DNA from: Shewanella abyssi
GTDB taxonomy: Bacteria > Pseudomonadota > Gammaproteobacteria > Enterobacterales > Shewanellaceae
Direction: 5' to 3'
NCBI RefSeq assembly: GCF_023284025.1
Contig: NZ_JAKIKR010000034.1
Coordinates: 1-53,197, forward strand
Length of the DNA: 53,197 nt
The notes under the pieces are model-generated. The model did not search any database, was not told where the DNA came from, and saw only the letters and a program-made list of their open reading frames with translations. Position numbers and translations under genes: made by a program. Below, in pieces: positions 17,187 through 28,560 of this stretch. Each line of letters starts with the position of its first letter. The stretch's first letter is position 1.

Positions 17187-17651
17187 TCAGCCCACCATGT
17201 AAGTGCCTGTACCGAAAGCAATGTGATCACCTTTTTCATTGTGCAGTTCCATTCTGGAGACTGACACCCGATTGCCCGCGCGAATGACCGTACCGGTACC
17301 GGTAAAGATCTCGCCTCGCCCTGGACGTAAATAGTCGATTCTAAGATCGATAGTGCCTAAGGTTTGAATACGTTTCTCTAACTCTTCAATGCTCCAATCA
17401 TCACGGCTGGCAACTAGGCCAGAAAAAGCCGTTAACCCGCCTACCACGTCCAGTACGGTGGCCGTGACGCCGCCATGGAGTATTTGTTGATGGATATTGC
17501 CAATTAATTCCGACTTCATTTTTACGACGACTTCAATACCATCGACATCATAACGTTTGATATCCATGCCGAGTAGATTGTGAAAAGGCACGTGTTTGTC
17601 AAAAACCTCAGCGACCCTGCGTAATGTTTCTTGTTGAATTATATTACTCAT
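17187..17651 (-). CDS. yigI: YigI-type hotdog-fold acyl-CoA thioesterase
   Basis: A 154-residue single-hotdog protein, same length as E. coli YigI and sharing HVPFHNLLGM-, ILHGGVTATVLDVVGGL-, LGTIDLRIDYLRPGRGE- and GTGTYMVG-type blocks. The HGG-V...D segment is the usual catalytic region of this thioesterase group, which hydrolyses fatty acyl-CoA. It lies between rarD and recQ; E. coli has pldA between yigI and recQ, absent here. Family certain, substrate chain length inferred. Confidence 0.9.
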   Translation of the reverse strand: MSNIIQQETLRRVAEVFDKHVPFHNLLGMDIKRYDVDGIEVVVKMKSELIGNIHQQILHGGVTATVLDVVGGLTAFSGLVASRDDWSIEELEKRIQTLGTIDLRIDYLRPGRGEIFTGTGTVIRAGNRVSVSRMELHNEKGDHIAFGTGTYMVG

Positions 17652-17824
17652 ATAGCTCCCTGCTAGTTCCTTTTAGGATCAATCGCTTAGTTTTAGAGCA
17701 TTTAATCTATCGCTAATAGAGCCTATGTTGCAAGTTTAAATTTTAATCGATAAAACGTTTGGGGAGAGACAACAGCAGTTCGCTCCATTAGAATGGTCGG
17801 CCTTATATTTAACACAGGTTTACT

Positions 17825-19648
17825 ATGGATCAGGCGGCAATCGAACAACCAGTCGATCAGTTATCTGCAAGCCTGCAGTCTGTCTTTGGATATCGCACCT
17901 TTAGAGAGGGTCAGCGTGAGGTCATTGAACAGATCTGCGCTGGACAAGACTGCTTAGTGATCATGCCGACGGGAGGGGGGAAAAGCCTGTGTTATCAGCT
18001 GCCCGCATTGCAACTGTCTGGTTTAACGATAGTGGTATCACCACTGATCTCGTTAATGAAAGATCAAGTCGATAGCCTGATTCAGACTGGGGTGGCGGCG
18101 GCATATCTCAACTCGTCTCAACCTCGGGAAGTGAGCCAGCAGATTTTGCAGCAGATGCATTATGGCGAGCTTAAGTTACTTTACGTTTCACCAGAGCGAT
18201 TACTGCAAGCCAGTTTTATTGATCGACTCCATGAGCTGAATATCTCCTTGTTTGCCATTGACGAAGCCCATTGTATTTCACAGTGGGGACATGATTTTAG
18301 GCCTGAGTATGCGGCGCTTGGTCGATTACGGCAGCAGTTTCCGCAAGTGCCTATCATGGCATTAACGGCCACCGCGGATAATGCCACGCGGGTGGATATC
18401 TGTGATCGACTGACAATCAAACCATTCTCGTTACTCACCAGTTTTGATAGACCCAATATTCGCTATACCGTTGCTGAAAAGCTAAATGCTGTCAATCAGT
18501 TACGCCAGTTCATTGATGCGCAAAATGGTAACAGTGGTATCGTTTACTGCAGCAGTCGCCGCCGAGTCGACGAAGTCGCCGAGCGTTTGCGTCTGCAGGG
18601 GCATCAGGCCGAAGCGTACCATGCCGGTCGAACTCAAGAAGAGCGCGCCGATGTACAAGATAGATTCCTAAAAGATCAACTGGATATTGTGGTCGCAACT
18701 GTGGCGTTCGGCATGGGGATCAACAAGTCCAATGTGCGTTACGTGGTGCATTACGATATTCCAAAAAGTGTTGAAGCTTATTACCAAGAAACCGGCCGAG
18801 CTGGCCGAGACGGTCTCGATTCCGAAGCGCTGATGTTGTTTGACCCTGCTGATATCGGCAGGGTTAGGCATCTTATTGAGCAATCGGAACCTGGGCCGCA
18901 GCAGCAGGTTGAGTTTCATAAACTCAACACTATGGCTGCCTTCGCCGAGGCGCAGACATGCCGCCGTCAAGTGTTGCTGCATTATTTCGATGAAAGCGCA
19001 TTAGAACCCTGCGGTAACTGCGACATATGTTTGGACCCGCCTAAAAAGTATAATGGTATTCAAGATGCCCAAAAAGTGCTGTCGTGCATCTATCGACTAG
19101 GGCAACGTTTTGGGGTGAATCACCTAATTGAAGTGCTCAGAGGCTCTAAGGCAGCCACTGTGATGGAGCGAGGACACAACAAACTATCAACTTGGGGCAT
19201 AGGCAAAGAGAAGAGTCATGAACATTGGTTAAGTGTTATTCGCCAGCTTATTCATCTAGGCCTTGCTAACCAAGATATCACTCGTGGCTCATCCGTGACC
19301 CTTAACCCTTCAGCGCGAACAGTATTGAAAGGAGAGGTTGAGTTATTACTGGCTGAACCACGAATCGTTATTCAAACCACTAAGCGTCGTGGGCATAATC
19401 CTAAAGCACCAATCAATTATGATCGTAAACTCTTTGCCAGACTTAAGTTATTAAGACGAACCTTGGCCGAGGAGCTAGATGTGCCGCCGTATCTGGTATT
19501 TAACGATGCCACTTTAGCTGAGATGGCGTCTATTTTACCTACCAGTCCAGGCGAGTTACTGGCGGTTAACGGGGTTGGTGAGCGCAAACTGGAGCGCTTT
19601 GGTGGCGAGTTTTTAGATGAGATCGAAAACTACTTAGCCGAAGGTTAA
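17825..19648 (+). CDS. recQ: ATP-dependent DNA helicase RecQ
   Basis: 3'-5' DNA helicase acting in RecF-pathway recombination and replication-fork repair. At 607 residues it is standard length. Walker A is MPTGGGKS (47-54), the DEAH box is at 146-149, the aromatic-rich loop [13 protein letters not shown] follows, and motif VI reads [10 protein letters not shown]. The four-Cys zinc-binding region (CRRQ...CGNCDIC) and winged helix follow, then a C-terminal HRDC domain (about 530-607, ending [18 protein letters not shown]). It is divergent from yigI and ends 11 bases short of the convergent TPR gene. Confidence 0.97.
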   Translation: MDQAAIEQPVDQLSASLQSVFGYRTFREGQREVIEQICAGQDCLVIMPTGGGKSLCYQLPALQLSGLTIVVSPLISLMKDQVDSLIQTGVAAAYLNSSQPREVSQQILQQMHYGELKLLYVSPERLLQASFIDRLHELNISLFAIDEAHCISQWGHDFRPEYAALGRLRQQFPQVPIMALTATADNATRVDICDRLTIKPFSLLTSFDRPNIRYTVAEKLNAVNQLRQFIDAQNGNSGIVYCSSRRRVDEVAERLRLQGHQAEAYHAGRTQEERADVQDRFLKDQLDIVVATVAFGMGINKSNVRYVVHYDIPKSVEAYYQETGRAGRDGLDSEALMLFDPADIGRVRHLIEQSEPGPQQQVEFHKLNTMAAFAEAQTCRRQVLLHYFDESALEPCGNCDICLDPPKKYNGIQDAQKVLSCIYRLGQRFGVNHLIEVLRGSKAATVMERGHNKLSTWGIGKEKSHEHWLSVIRQLIHLGLANQDITRGSSVTLNPSARTVLKGEVELLLAEPRIVIQTTKRRGHNPKAPINYDRKLFARLKLLRRTLAEELDVPPYLVFNDATLAEMASILPTSPGELLAVNGVGERKLERFGGEFLDEIENYLAEG

Positions 19649-19659
19649 TGATGACTGTT

Positions 19660-21408
19660 TTAACTGATTTTCAGTTTCCGCAGTTGGCTAATGTTGGCGC
19701 GCTTGAGCATCGATTGTAGATTATCGAATTGCTGCATACATGACAGACCTATGTTCACTTTAATGTCTTCTTGCCACACTGAAATAGTGCTTGAGAGCTG
19801 ATTGATCACATTGATGGCACCTTGTTCTGACGTATGGGGTAGCATGATAATGATCTGCTGATCCGCTTGCTGTAACAACACATCCTGTTCTCTTAACTTG
19901 GTGTTTAATTGCGCAATAACAATGGGCACATCGGCAGCCAAAATATACTTGGGGTTAAAGACTAATAACGACAAAGGATAACCCGCTTGCTTGCTGAGAT
20001 TTAGCAGGTTTTCAAGAGCGTTGTTGTTATCGGCCCTTGTTGCAAAATTAACAATGACAGGCTCCACAGGTTGCTGTTGTGGTGTCCTTCTTTGATACCA
20101 GGTGACAAATATAATTAGGCCGATGATGACTATTGCGATCGGAAAGAAAGAGCTGGGTATCATCCCATTGGGTATTGTTGCCGCGATCATAAGAGGGGTC
20201 GTAGGGGCGATTTGTTCTTTGCGGCTTAAATCAGCTTTTAACTGTGACATCCAAATATGCTTGATAGAACCTGTTTCATCTTCGAGTGCATCTAATTGTT
20301 TTAGTTGATATTGAAATGCCAATGAGAACTTTCCTTGCGCTGAAAAATAAGTTGCCAATGTGGCGTAGCAGTTCTTTAAGTCTGAGTAACGAGCATTTTC
20401 TTTAGCCAAAGATATAGCTTGCTCCATTAGCGTCAAGCCCGCAGCTTCATGATTTTGTTTTAGCTTAATTTTCGCATTTAACCATAAAACGCTAATGGTG
20501 CTAATCGCAGCCGCTTCCTGACGAAATGTATTTAAACTTAGGTTGATGAGCTGCTCTGCACTGCTGTATTTGCCACTATTAAACTCAATCAGCGCAATCG
20601 CTTTATAAGCTATCGCAAGCTCTAGTGGTGTACCCAGCTCGGCGAGTTTAACTCTGGCTATCTGCGTATACTTATCTCGCAGGTTTGGCTGCTGGTTTTG
20701 CTGAGCAAACTTAGCCATATCAAGAGCAATAAAAAGGTGGATCTTTCCCAGCGTTGTATCTTCATTCAACGCCTTTTTAAGTTTGATCTCCGCCTCTTTT
20801 GGCTCGCCTATAACTGCCAACTGTTTGGCCATTGATGAGTACAAGTAACCTTTAGGTGGCCAGATCCAATTTTGCTTTTGCTGAGTAATGTCAGGGTAGA
20901 TGTCGAGGGCTAATCGCAGATCTTCAATGGCCGCGTTATTGTGGTTAACATTGGCGTTAAGCTGGCTTCTTAGCCATAGACCACTGATCAATGCTTGCGG
21001 CTGTTTTAGCTGGCGTGATAACGAAATTGAAGTGTATAACAGCGGTAATGCTTGTTGATAGTCACCGAAGTTTGCATAAGCTTGTGCCATACAGTTTAAA
21101 AAGTAGGGTCGAGCTTGCTCAAGCTTTAACTGTTTCGCCCTAGCTTCGCTTAAACGTGCAAGGTTGATTGCCGCCGAATTTTCGCCAAGTTGAATGTAGG
21201 ATTCACATTTAAGCGCGCTTAAGCGCATTCGTGTTGAGTCTGATCTAGCTATACCTACAACGTTGCTTTCAAGCGTATTAATTTGTGACAGTGCTTGACT
21301 TGGATATTGAAATACAAGGGTATTTAATTGATCCAGTTGTTCCAACGTACTCGCCAAGACTGGCGAAATCCAGAATGTTAGACAAAGTACGATGATCCTA
21401 AAATCCAT
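19660..21408 (-). CDS. Membrane-anchored TPR protein with a degenerate GGDEF-like C-terminus
   Basis: A 582-residue protein. Residues 1-19 form a signal peptide (ISPVLA). Residues about 25-385 are tetratricopeptide-like helical repeats (for example YFLNCMAQAYANFGDYQQALPLLYTS), expected outside the cytoplasm. One membrane segment lies at about 421-438. The cytoplasmic tail (about 459-582) follows the layout of a diguanylate cyclase domain: YPLSLLVFNP, LREQDVLLQQADQQIIIMLPHTSEQGAI and VNIGLSC correspond to conserved strands and helices, but the GGDEF loop reads QADQQ, so cyclase activity is not expected. The architecture matches sensor proteins with external TPRs and a cytoplasmic GGDEF module; this one may have lost catalysis and kept a binding or partner role. 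It converges with recQ, and no ligand can be named. Confidence 0.75.
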   Translation of the reverse strand: MDFRIIVLCLTFWISPVLASTLEQLDQLNTLVFQYPSQALSQINTLESNVVGIARSDSTRMRLSALKCESYIQLGENSAAINLARLSEARAKQLKLEQARPYFLNCMAQAYANFGDYQQALPLLYTSISLSRQLKQPQALISGLWLRSQLNANVNHNNAAIEDLRLALDIYPDITQQKQNWIWPPKGYLYSSMAKQLAVIGEPKEAEIKLKKALNEDTTLGKIHLFIALDMAKFAQQNQQPNLRDKYTQIARVKLAELGTPLELAIAYKAIALIEFNSGKYSSAEQLINLSLNTFRQEAAAISTISVLWLNAKIKLKQNHEAAGLTLMEQAISLAKENARYSDLKNCYATLATYFSAQGKFSLAFQYQLKQLDALEDETGSIKHIWMSQLKADLSRKEQIAPTTPLMIAATIPNGMIPSSFFPIAIVIIGLIIFVTWYQRRTPQQQPVEPVIVNFATRADNNNALENLLNLSKQAGYPLSLLVFNPKYILAADVPIVIAQLNTKLREQDVLLQQADQQIIIMLPHTSEQGAINVINQLSSTISVWQEDIKVNIGLSCMQQFDNLQSMLKRANISQLRKLKIS

Positions 21409-21652
21409 TTTTAGCTCCAGTGCGACTCTTCAATCCGCTTTCCATTAGCAGAACGGCGCTATTATAACCATTTTATCTAAAAATATGCATAAAAAAGCTA
21501 AGCAGTTGAGAATATTGCGACACAACTCCATTTTGAGCACGGCTTAGCAATAATATCTCGTTAACTTGTTATGTGGCGGGTTTAATCACTATAGTTCAGT
21601 TTTAAGTGAGCAATGTTCGGCTTGATAAATGCTAAAGTTGAGCAATTTAGGC

Positions 21653-21681
21653 TTGACACTGGTGGCTACTCGCGTTAAAAA
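21653..21681 (+). promoter_or_regulatory. leu operon promoter
   Basis: Perfect TTGACA (21653-21658), 17-base spacer and TAAAAA (21676-21681). Transcription from about 21688 gives a leader of some 230 bases that holds leuL and the attenuator. Confidence 0.75.
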
Positions 21682-21739
21682 TTAACCTTAGCAGCAACTC
21701 ATGCTGGAATATTTATTTAATAAAGATGAATAATAATTG

Positions 21740-21802
21740 ATGAAACATACAAGCACACTATTCCGACTCCTCATTCTCGCAGTGACTGCGCGGCGGATAT
21801 AG
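21740..21802 (+). CDS. leuL: leu operon leader peptide
   Basis: A 20-codon ORF with Leu codons at positions 7, 10, 11 and 13 (CTA, CTC, CTC, CTC), ending at TAG 21800-21802. It has no length or sequence match to E. coli LeuL beyond the run of Leu codons, as is normal for leader peptides. Ribosome stalling at these codons when charged leucyl-tRNA is short would leave 21787-21793 free to form the antiterminator. The ribosome binding site is weak (AAAGATGA about 15 bases upstream). Position, codons and downstream structures together make the call. Confidence 0.82.
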   Translation: MKHTSTLFRLLILAVTARRI

Positions 21803-21844
21803 TGCTCCACGCTTGAGAAAGCCTGCATTTATAAACCCCGCGCA
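21778..21844 (+). promoter_or_regulatory. leu attenuator: alternative RNA pairings
   Basis: CGCAGT-G-ACTGCG (21778-21790) forms a 1:2-type hairpin within the end of leuL. TGCGCGG (21787-21793) is the exact complement of CCGCGCA (21838-21844), which includes the 5' arm of the terminator, giving an antiterminator. A ribosome that reaches the leuL stop covers 21787-21793 and lets the terminator form; one stalled at the Leu codons does not. Confidence 0.75.
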
Positions 21845-21861
21845 CAAGACGCGGGTTTTTT
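21834..21861 (+). terminator. leu attenuator terminator
   Basis: CCCGCG (21837-21842) and CGCGGG (21850-21855) with a seven-base loop, followed by six T. It lies 32 bases after the leuL stop and 57 bases before leuA. Confidence 0.9.
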
Positions 21862-21917
21862 GTATTTAAATTGCCTGAAAGATTAACTGAACGCTCGAAG
21901 TTCAATGGAGATAATAG

Positions 21918-23489
21918 ATGTCTGACCGCGTGATTATATTTGACACGACGCTACGTGATGGCGAACAAGCATTAGCTGCCAGTTTAACGGTTAAAGAGAA
22001 GCTCCAAATTGCCTTGGCATTGGAACGTCTTGGCGTAGATATAATGGAAGTGGGTTTTCCGGTGTCATCACCGGGTGACTTTGAGTCGGTACAGACCATT
22101 GCTAGAACCGTAAAGAATAGCCGAGTCTGTGCGTTATCACGAGCCCTAGAGAAAGATATAGACGCAGCGGCACAAGCATTATCGGTGGCCGATCAGTTCC
22201 GTATCCACACCTTTATATCAACCTCAACGATTCATGTTGAAAGTAAGCTTAGGCGCTCTTTTGATCAGGTATTGGAAATGGCCGTTGCTGCTGTTAAGTA
22301 TGCGCGCCGATTTACCGATGATGTTGAATTTTCCTGTGAAGATGCCGGACGTACGCCGATTGATAACCTTTGTAGAATGGTTGAAGAGGCGATTAAAGCC
22401 GGTGCTCGCACCATTAATATTCCTGATACTGTCGGTTATACGGTACCGAGTGAATTTGGTGGCATTATTCAGACACTGTTTAATCGTGTGCCGAATATTG
22501 ACCAAGCGGTTATTTCGGTTCACTGTCATGATGACCTTGGTTTGTCGGTGGCCAACTCGATTACTGCAGTGCAACACGGTGCCCGCCAAATTGAGTGTAC
22601 CGTCAATGGTATTGGTGAACGTGCCGGTAACTGTTCGTTGGAAGAGATCGCGATGATCTTGTCGACCCGTAAAGGCGCGTTGGGGTTAGAGACTGGCATT
22701 AATGCCAAAGAGATCCACCGTACCTCGAGCTTGGTAAGCCAGCTTTGCAACATGCCAGTACAGGCAAACAAGGCGATTGTGGGGGCTAACGCCTTTACTC
22801 ACTCTTCTGGTATTCATCAAGATGGCATGTTAAAGGCGAAAAACACTTACGAGATCATGACACCAGAAAGTATCGGTTTGAACCGCAGTAATCTGAACAT
22901 GACGTCACGCTCTGGAAGGCACGTGATTAAGCACCGCATGAGCGAACTTGGCTATGGTGAGCAAGATTACGATATGGATGTGTTGTATAACGATTTCTTG
23001 GTGTTAGCGGACAAAAAAGGCCAGGTATTTGATTACGACTTGGAAGCGCTAGCCTTTATGGAGGCGCAAGCGGAAGATGATGATCATTTTAAGTTGCAAC
23101 AGTTAGTGGTGCATTCAGATTCTACCGAAGGCAGCGCAACTGCGACGGTTAAAATTGAAGTCAATGGTCAAACGGCTACCGAAGCCGCTATTGGTAATGG
23201 CCCTGTCGATGCAGCTTATAAAGCGGTTGCACGTGCGAGTGGTTGCGAGATAGATATCACAAGCTACCAGCTCGGCGCGAAAGGCGAAGGGCAAAATGCA
23301 CTGGGTCAGGTCGATATTACCGCCAGTTATCGGCAGCAGAATTTCCACGGTGTCGGACTTGCGACAGACGTTGTCGAAGCCTCGGTTAAAGCCCTGATTC
23401 ATGTTATGAATCTGACATGGAGAGCCGATAAAGTCGCCGATTGTAAGCAGAAGATTAAACAGAATAAGCAAGAACTAGGCTGTGTTTAG
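21918..23489 (+). CDS. leuA: 2-isopropylmalate synthase
   Basis: First committed step of leucine synthesis: condenses acetyl-CoA with 2-oxoisovalerate. The 523-residue length matches the family. The catalytic TIM barrel (about 1-270) carries DTTLRDGEQ with the conserved Arg and Asp, and the metal-binding HCHDDLG. The C-terminal regulatory domain (about 395-523) binds leucine in the family. GGAG lies nine bases before the ATG. It heads leuABCD, behind the attenuator. Confidence 0.98.
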   Translation: MSDRVIIFDTTLRDGEQALAASLTVKEKLQIALALERLGVDIMEVGFPVSSPGDFESVQTIARTVKNSRVCALSRALEKDIDAAAQALSVADQFRIHTFISTSTIHVESKLRRSFDQVLEMAVAAVKYARRFTDDVEFSCEDAGRTPIDNLCRMVEEAIKAGARTINIPDTVGYTVPSEFGGIIQTLFNRVPNIDQAVISVHCHDDLGLSVANSITAVQHGARQIECTVNGIGERAGNCSLEEIAMILSTRKGALGLETGINAKEIHRTSSLVSQLCNMPVQANKAIVGANAFTHSSGIHQDGMLKAKNTYEIMTPESIGLNRSNLNMTSRSGRHVIKHRMSELGYGEQDYDMDVLYNDFLVLADKKGQVFDYDLEALAFMEAQAEDDDHFKLQQLVVHSDSTEGSATATVKIEVNGQTATEAAIGNGPVDAAYKAVARASGCEIDITSYQLGAKGEGQNALGQVDITASYRQQNFHGVGLATDVVEASVKALIHVMNLTWRADKVADCKQKIKQNKQELGCV

Positions 23490-23533
23490 GCTTTAAGCAC
23501 AGTAATGGTTTGATGTAGCCGATTTGAATATAA

Positions 23534-24655
<1,122 letters not shown>

Positions 24656-24657
24656 CA

Positions 24658-26058
24658 ATGGCTAAGACGTTATATGAAAAGGTATGGGATGACCATATTG
24701 TGGTTGCCACCGAAGGCGAAGCACCGATTATCTATGTCGATAGGCATCTAGTCCATGAAGTGACCTCGCCGCAGGCATTTAGTGGTTTGCAAGTGGCGGG
24801 TCGCAAAATGCGCGCCCCAGAAAAGACCTTTGCCACCATGGATCATAACACTTCCACTACCAGTGCCAGCCTAGATGCCTTAAGTATTATGGCGCGCACT
24901 CAGGTGCAGACATTGGAGCGCAACTGTAAAGAGTTTGGTGTACGTCTTTATGATATTCACCATAAAAACCAAGGTATTGTGCATGTAATTGGCCCTGAGT
25001 TGGGTATTACCTTGCCAGGAACCGTTATTGTGTGTGGTGATTCTCATACTGCAACCCATGGTGCTTTTGGTGCCTTAGCATTTGGTATCGGTACGTCGGA
25101 AGTTGAACATGTGATGGCAACGCAAACATTACGTCAGCTAAAAGCCAAGACCATGAAGATTGAAGTGCGTGGCCACGCTGCTGATGGCATTACTGCAAAA
25201 GATATCGTGCTGGCGATTATCGGTAAGATTGGCATGGACGGCGGTACCGGCTACGTGGTTGAGTTTTGTGGTGCAGCCATTGAATCACTTACCATGGAAG
25301 GCCGCATGACCGTGTGTAACATGGCCATCGAGATGGGCGCCAAAGCGGGCATGATCGCCCCTGACGCTACCACTGCTGAGTACTTAAAGGGGCGTGAATT
25401 TTCCCCGAAAGGCGACAATTGGGATCAAGCCGTTGCGGCTTGGGAGGAATTGAAAACAGACACTGATGCAGTCTTTGATGCGACTGTGACGCTTGAAGCG
25501 GCCAATATCGCGCCACAGCTAACTTGGGGAACCAACCCTGGGCAAGTTGTGGCGATTGATCAGTTGGTGCCTAATCCAATTGATGCCAGCAATCCAACGG
25601 TTCGTTCGAGTATCGAGAAAGCACTTGCGTATGTTGATTTGAGTGCAGGTACCTTAATGACTGATGTCGATATTAATAAGGTGTTTATCGGTTCATGTAC
25701 CAACTCTCGTATTGAGGATCTTCGCGCTGCCGCAGTGCATGCTAAAGGGCGTCAAGTAGCCCAAGGGGTGACAGCGATAGTGGTACCAGGTTCTGGGCTT
25801 GTGAAAGAGCAAGCTGAAGCCGAAGGCTTAGATAAGATATTTTTGGATGCAGGCTTTGAGTGGCGTCTTCCTGGTTGTTCTATGTGCTTAGCCATGAATG
25901 ACGATAAGTTAGAAGCAGGTGACCGCTGCGCCTCGACCAGTAACCGTAACTTTGAAGGTCGACAAGGGCGAGGTAGCCGTACTCACTTGGTGAGTCCCGC
26001 TATGGCAGCTGCTGCAGCTATTGCAGGTCATTTTGTTGATATCCGTAAACCTTACTAG
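24658..26058 (+). CDS. leuC: 3-isopropylmalate dehydratase large subunit
   Basis: Aconitase-family large subunit that isomerises 2- to 3-isopropylmalate with LeuD. At 466 residues, cysteine ligands of the [4Fe-4S] cluster are in IGSCTNSR and [10 protein letters not shown]; the DHNTSTT and [12 protein letters not shown] blocks are typical. It starts two bases after the leuB stop, implying coupled translation. Confidence 0.98.
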   Translation: MAKTLYEKVWDDHIVVATEGEAPIIYVDRHLVHEVTSPQAFSGLQVAGRKMRAPEKTFATMDHNTSTTSASLDALSIMARTQVQTLERNCKEFGVRLYDIHHKNQGIVHVIGPELGITLPGTVIVCGDSHTATHGAFGALAFGIGTSEVEHVMATQTLRQLKAKTMKIEVRGHAADGITAKDIVLAIIGKIGMDGGTGYVVEFCGAAIESLTMEGRMTVCNMAIEMGAKAGMIAPDATTAEYLKGREFSPKGDNWDQAVAAWEELKTDTDAVFDATVTLEAANIAPQLTWGTNPGQVVAIDQLVPNPIDASNPTVRSSIEKALAYVDLSAGTLMTDVDINKVFIGSCTNSRIEDLRAAAVHAKGRQVAQGVTAIVVPGSGLVKEQAEAEGLDKIFLDAGFEWRLPGCSMCLAMNDDKLEAGDRCASTSNRNFEGRQGRGSRTHLVSPAMAAAAAIAGHFVDIRKPY

Positions 26059-26069
26059 AGAGTTAAGTT

Positions 26070-26675
26070 ATGCAACCATTTATTGCACACACAGGGCTTG
26101 CGGTTATCATTGATAGCGCAAATATTGATACCGACCAGATTATTCCAAAGCAGTTTTTGTCAAAAGTGACTCGTGATGGCTTTGGTATTCACCTATTCCA
26201 TGACTGGCGTTATCTTGATGATGCTGGCGATCAACCCAATCCCGATTTTAGTTTGAACAAACCCCGTTATAAGGGCGCTTCAGTCTTAGTATCCCAAGAG
26301 AACTTCGGCTGTGGTTCTAGTCGTGAGCACGCCCCATGGGCGCTGGCTGATTTTGGCTTTAAAGCCATTATCGCTCCAAGCTTTGCCGATATTTTTTATG
26401 GTAACTCAATCAATAATGGCTTATTGCCTGTTAAGTTGACTGCGGCTGAAGTTGACCAGTTGATCGCAGAGATTGAAGCGCAGCCAGGCGCCGAGGTGAA
26501 TGTTGATCTGCAAGCATTAACCGTGACCTCGCCGTCAGGGGCGGTGTTTAGCTTCCAGATTGCAGGCTCTGCCAGGCATAATTTGTTGAATGGTTTGGAT
26601 GCGATTGGATTGACGTTAGCTCAATCTGAAGCCATTACAACATATGAAGCAAGCCTCCCGGCTTGGCGAGTTTGA
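26070..26675 (+). CDS. leuD: 3-isopropylmalate dehydratase small subunit
   Basis: Swivel-domain partner of LeuC. At 201 residues it contains [12 protein letters not shown], the [15 protein letters not shown] active-site loop and [13 protein letters not shown]. It is the last gene of the operon, 11 bases after leuC, and is followed by a palindromic terminator-like hairpin. Confidence 0.98.
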   Translation: MQPFIAHTGLAVIIDSANIDTDQIIPKQFLSKVTRDGFGIHLFHDWRYLDDAGDQPNPDFSLNKPRYKGASVLVSQENFGCGSSREHAPWALADFGFKAIIAPSFADIFYGNSINNGLLPVKLTAAEVDQLIAEIEAQPGAEVNVDLQALTVTSPSGAVFSFQIAGSARHNLLNGLDAIGLTLAQSEAITTYEASLPAWRV

Positions 26676-26735
26676 TTGATGGGTTAAGATGTAAACTTTA
26701 AGCGTACAGCTGTACCAAGCTGTTGTTTTAAGATG

Positions 26736-26768
26736 GCCATTTAGGTTTAAACCTAAATGGCTTTTGTT
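26736..26768 (+). terminator. Terminator of leuABCD
   Basis: A perfect 26-base palindrome (26736-26761, centred on TTTAAA) 60 bases past the leuD stop, followed by TTTTGTTTT. It would work as an intrinsic terminator on this strand. Confidence 0.78.
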
Positions 26769-27186
26769 TTAAATGTAACCCTGTAATAGTTAAGGTGTTG
26801 TAATTAAGTAGTAAGTTAATATTTCATGTAGATTGCTGAGTACTGCATTATTTAGTCTAGTGATTTGTGCTGCTAGAAGCCTACTTTTTTAGTGAACATT
26901 TGTTCTTTTGTTTTTATGCTTATATCTTTTTGTATTTACTGCTTTTATTTTTAAACTCTCTATCTTTAATATCCACTTCAGCGACGTTTTTCACCTGTTT
27001 GTATCCTGTTGTTAGTATTTAAGTGTGATCTGTGATCCATTTTTACAGTGAAACGCTTCTTTGTATGGTGTTTTGTGCTGTTTTTCTTAAAAGGCTTGTA
27101 AAGATATTCTGTGCTTGTAAAATCCGCTGCACTTTTAAGTGGAGTGATTACTCTACTTGTTGTAATTACATAATTAGAGAATACAA
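26769..27186. other. Long AT-rich upstream region of fadL
   Basis: About 420 bases without a convincing gene. It is T-rich on the plus strand. Notable pieces are TGTGATC repeated in tandem (27024-27037, CRP half-site-like) and a 20-base imperfect palindrome at 27138-27157. No clear FadR or PsrA site was recognised. A short ORF on the minus strand here has no coding look. Confidence 0.5.
27138..27157. promoter_or_regulatory. Imperfect palindrome upstream of fadL, possible operator
   Basis: AGTGGAGTGATTACTCTACT pairs with itself at eight of ten positions and ends 29 bases before the fadL ATG. The placement suits a regulator binding site; no known regulator is assigned. Confidence 0.35.
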
Positions 27187-28500
27187 ATGAATAAGCGTTT
27201 ATTAACACTTGCCGTTAGCACGGTACTTTTGGGGAATGTGACACAGGTTCAAGCCGCTGGATTTCAGCTAGCAGAATACTCGGCTACGGGCCTTGGTCGT
27301 GCATTTGCTGGTGAAGCGGCAATGGCTGATAACGCTGCGGCGCAGTTTCGTAATCCAGCAATGCTTACCTATTTATCGGGTACCCAAATGACGGCTGGCG
27401 CCATTTTGGTTATGCCGAATATCGATATCAATGGCGAAGTGACCTATACCGATGGTACTAACCCTACCTCGGCAATGGATATTGCTGACGATGCTGTTAT
27501 TCCAAACTTCTATGTATCTCACCAGATAAACGAACAATGGTTTGTCGGCTTAGCACTGGGCAGCAACTTTGGCATGGCGACCGAGCTTGATGATGATTTT
27601 CGCGGTACTCAATTTGGTAATGAAGCATCTGTCACCACAATCGAAATTAACCCGAATGTGGCTTACCGTATTAATGAGCAATTTAGCATAGGTGCTGGAG
27701 TACGTTTTGTTATTGGCGAAGGCAGCATTGGTGCCCAAAGCTCTGCTGATACAGTTCTTCCGACGCCAGTTGGTAACTTGCCTGTGCCGAAGGGAACAAC
27801 GCTTAAGTACATGGAAGGCGATGATACTGCGTGGGGTTGGCAGTTAGGTGGTGCGTGGCAGATCAATGCCGATAACCGTATCGGATTTAACTACCGCTCA
27901 GCAGTGGATCAAAATCTAGAAGGTGATGCTAAAGGTTTGGCATTTAACCCTATGGATCCAAATATGAACATGGCAGGCTCTATGGAGTTGTCATTGCCAG
28001 CAACTGCTGAACTTGCTTCATTCCATCAATTGAATGAGAAGTTAGCGATTCATGCCAGCATCAACTGGACGGATTGGAGCTCGTTTGACAAGCTTGAAGC
28101 GGTTATTCCAGCGTTATCTGAGCCGACTCAGCTAGTGAAGCAAGAAAATTGGGAAGATAACTATCGTTTTGCACTGGGTACCACCTACCAGCTAAACGAT
28201 ACTCTTAGCATGAGAGCGGGTATTGCTCTTGATAAGTCAGCAGTATCAGATGCAAACCGTACTTTAACGATTCCAGAAATGGATCGTCTCTGGTTGAGTG
28301 CCGGTATGGGTTACCGCATTAGCGAAAACTTCGATATGGATATTGGCCTGACTTATATCTTTGCTGATGAATCTCCAGTGGTTGAGCCTCGTCCTGGTAT
28401 CCCGTCAGATGATTCATCTGCACATTTTGGTGGTACTTTTACCGGCACGACTAGCGGCAATATTTTACTTATCGGTATTCAAACCAGTTACCGTTTCTAA
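27187..28500 (+). CDS. fadL: FadL-family outer-membrane long-chain fatty acid transporter
   Basis: A 437-residue outer-membrane beta-barrel with a signal peptide cleaved near QVQA-AGFQL (residue about 25). The mature N-terminus AGFQLAEYSATGLGRAFAGEAA and the FRNPAML motif are hallmarks of the FadL/TodX family, whose N-terminal hatch plugs the barrel. The protein ends in aromatic Phe (TSYRF), as needed for barrel assembly. It probably imports long-chain fatty acids or other hydrophobic compounds. It is a single-gene unit between leuD and a secreted NTF2-like gene. Confidence 0.92.
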   Translation: MNKRLLTLAVSTVLLGNVTQVQAAGFQLAEYSATGLGRAFAGEAAMADNAAAQFRNPAMLTYLSGTQMTAGAILVMPNIDINGEVTYTDGTNPTSAMDIADDAVIPNFYVSHQINEQWFVGLALGSNFGMATELDDDFRGTQFGNEASVTTIEINPNVAYRINEQFSIGAGVRFVIGEGSIGAQSSADTVLPTPVGNLPVPKGTTLKYMEGDDTAWGWQLGGAWQINADNRIGFNYRSAVDQNLEGDAKGLAFNPMDPNMNMAGSMELSLPATAELASFHQLNEKLAIHASINWTDWSSFDKLEAVIPALSEPTQLVKQENWEDNYRFALGTTYQLNDTLSMRAGIALDKSAVSDANRTLTIPEMDRLWLSAGMGYRISENFDMDIGLTYIFADESPVVEPRPGIPSDDSSAHFGGTFTGTTSGNILLIGIQTSYRF

Positions 28501-28513
28501 ACAGATAATATCG

Positions 28514-28555
28514 TTAGCGGTATGACATTATCAAAGCGATAGTGTTGTCCGCTAA
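28514..28555 (+). other. Extended hairpin in the fadL 3' region
   Basis: TTAGCGG (28514-28520) pairs with CCGCTAA (28549-28555), and inside it ACATTATC (28525-28532) with GATAGTGT (28538-28545, one G-U pair). It lies between the fadL stop and its terminator and may protect the mRNA end or belong to a 3' small RNA. Confidence 0.45.
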
Positions 28556-28560
28556 AAAGT

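Noticed and set aside
22224..22656. Overlapping frames of 121 and 140 codons inside leuA
   Set aside because: Both are out of frame with a full-length conserved leuA.
26978..27208. 76-codon minus-strand frame upstream of fadL
   Set aside because: It overlaps the fadL start, has AT-driven composition and lacks a ribosome binding site.
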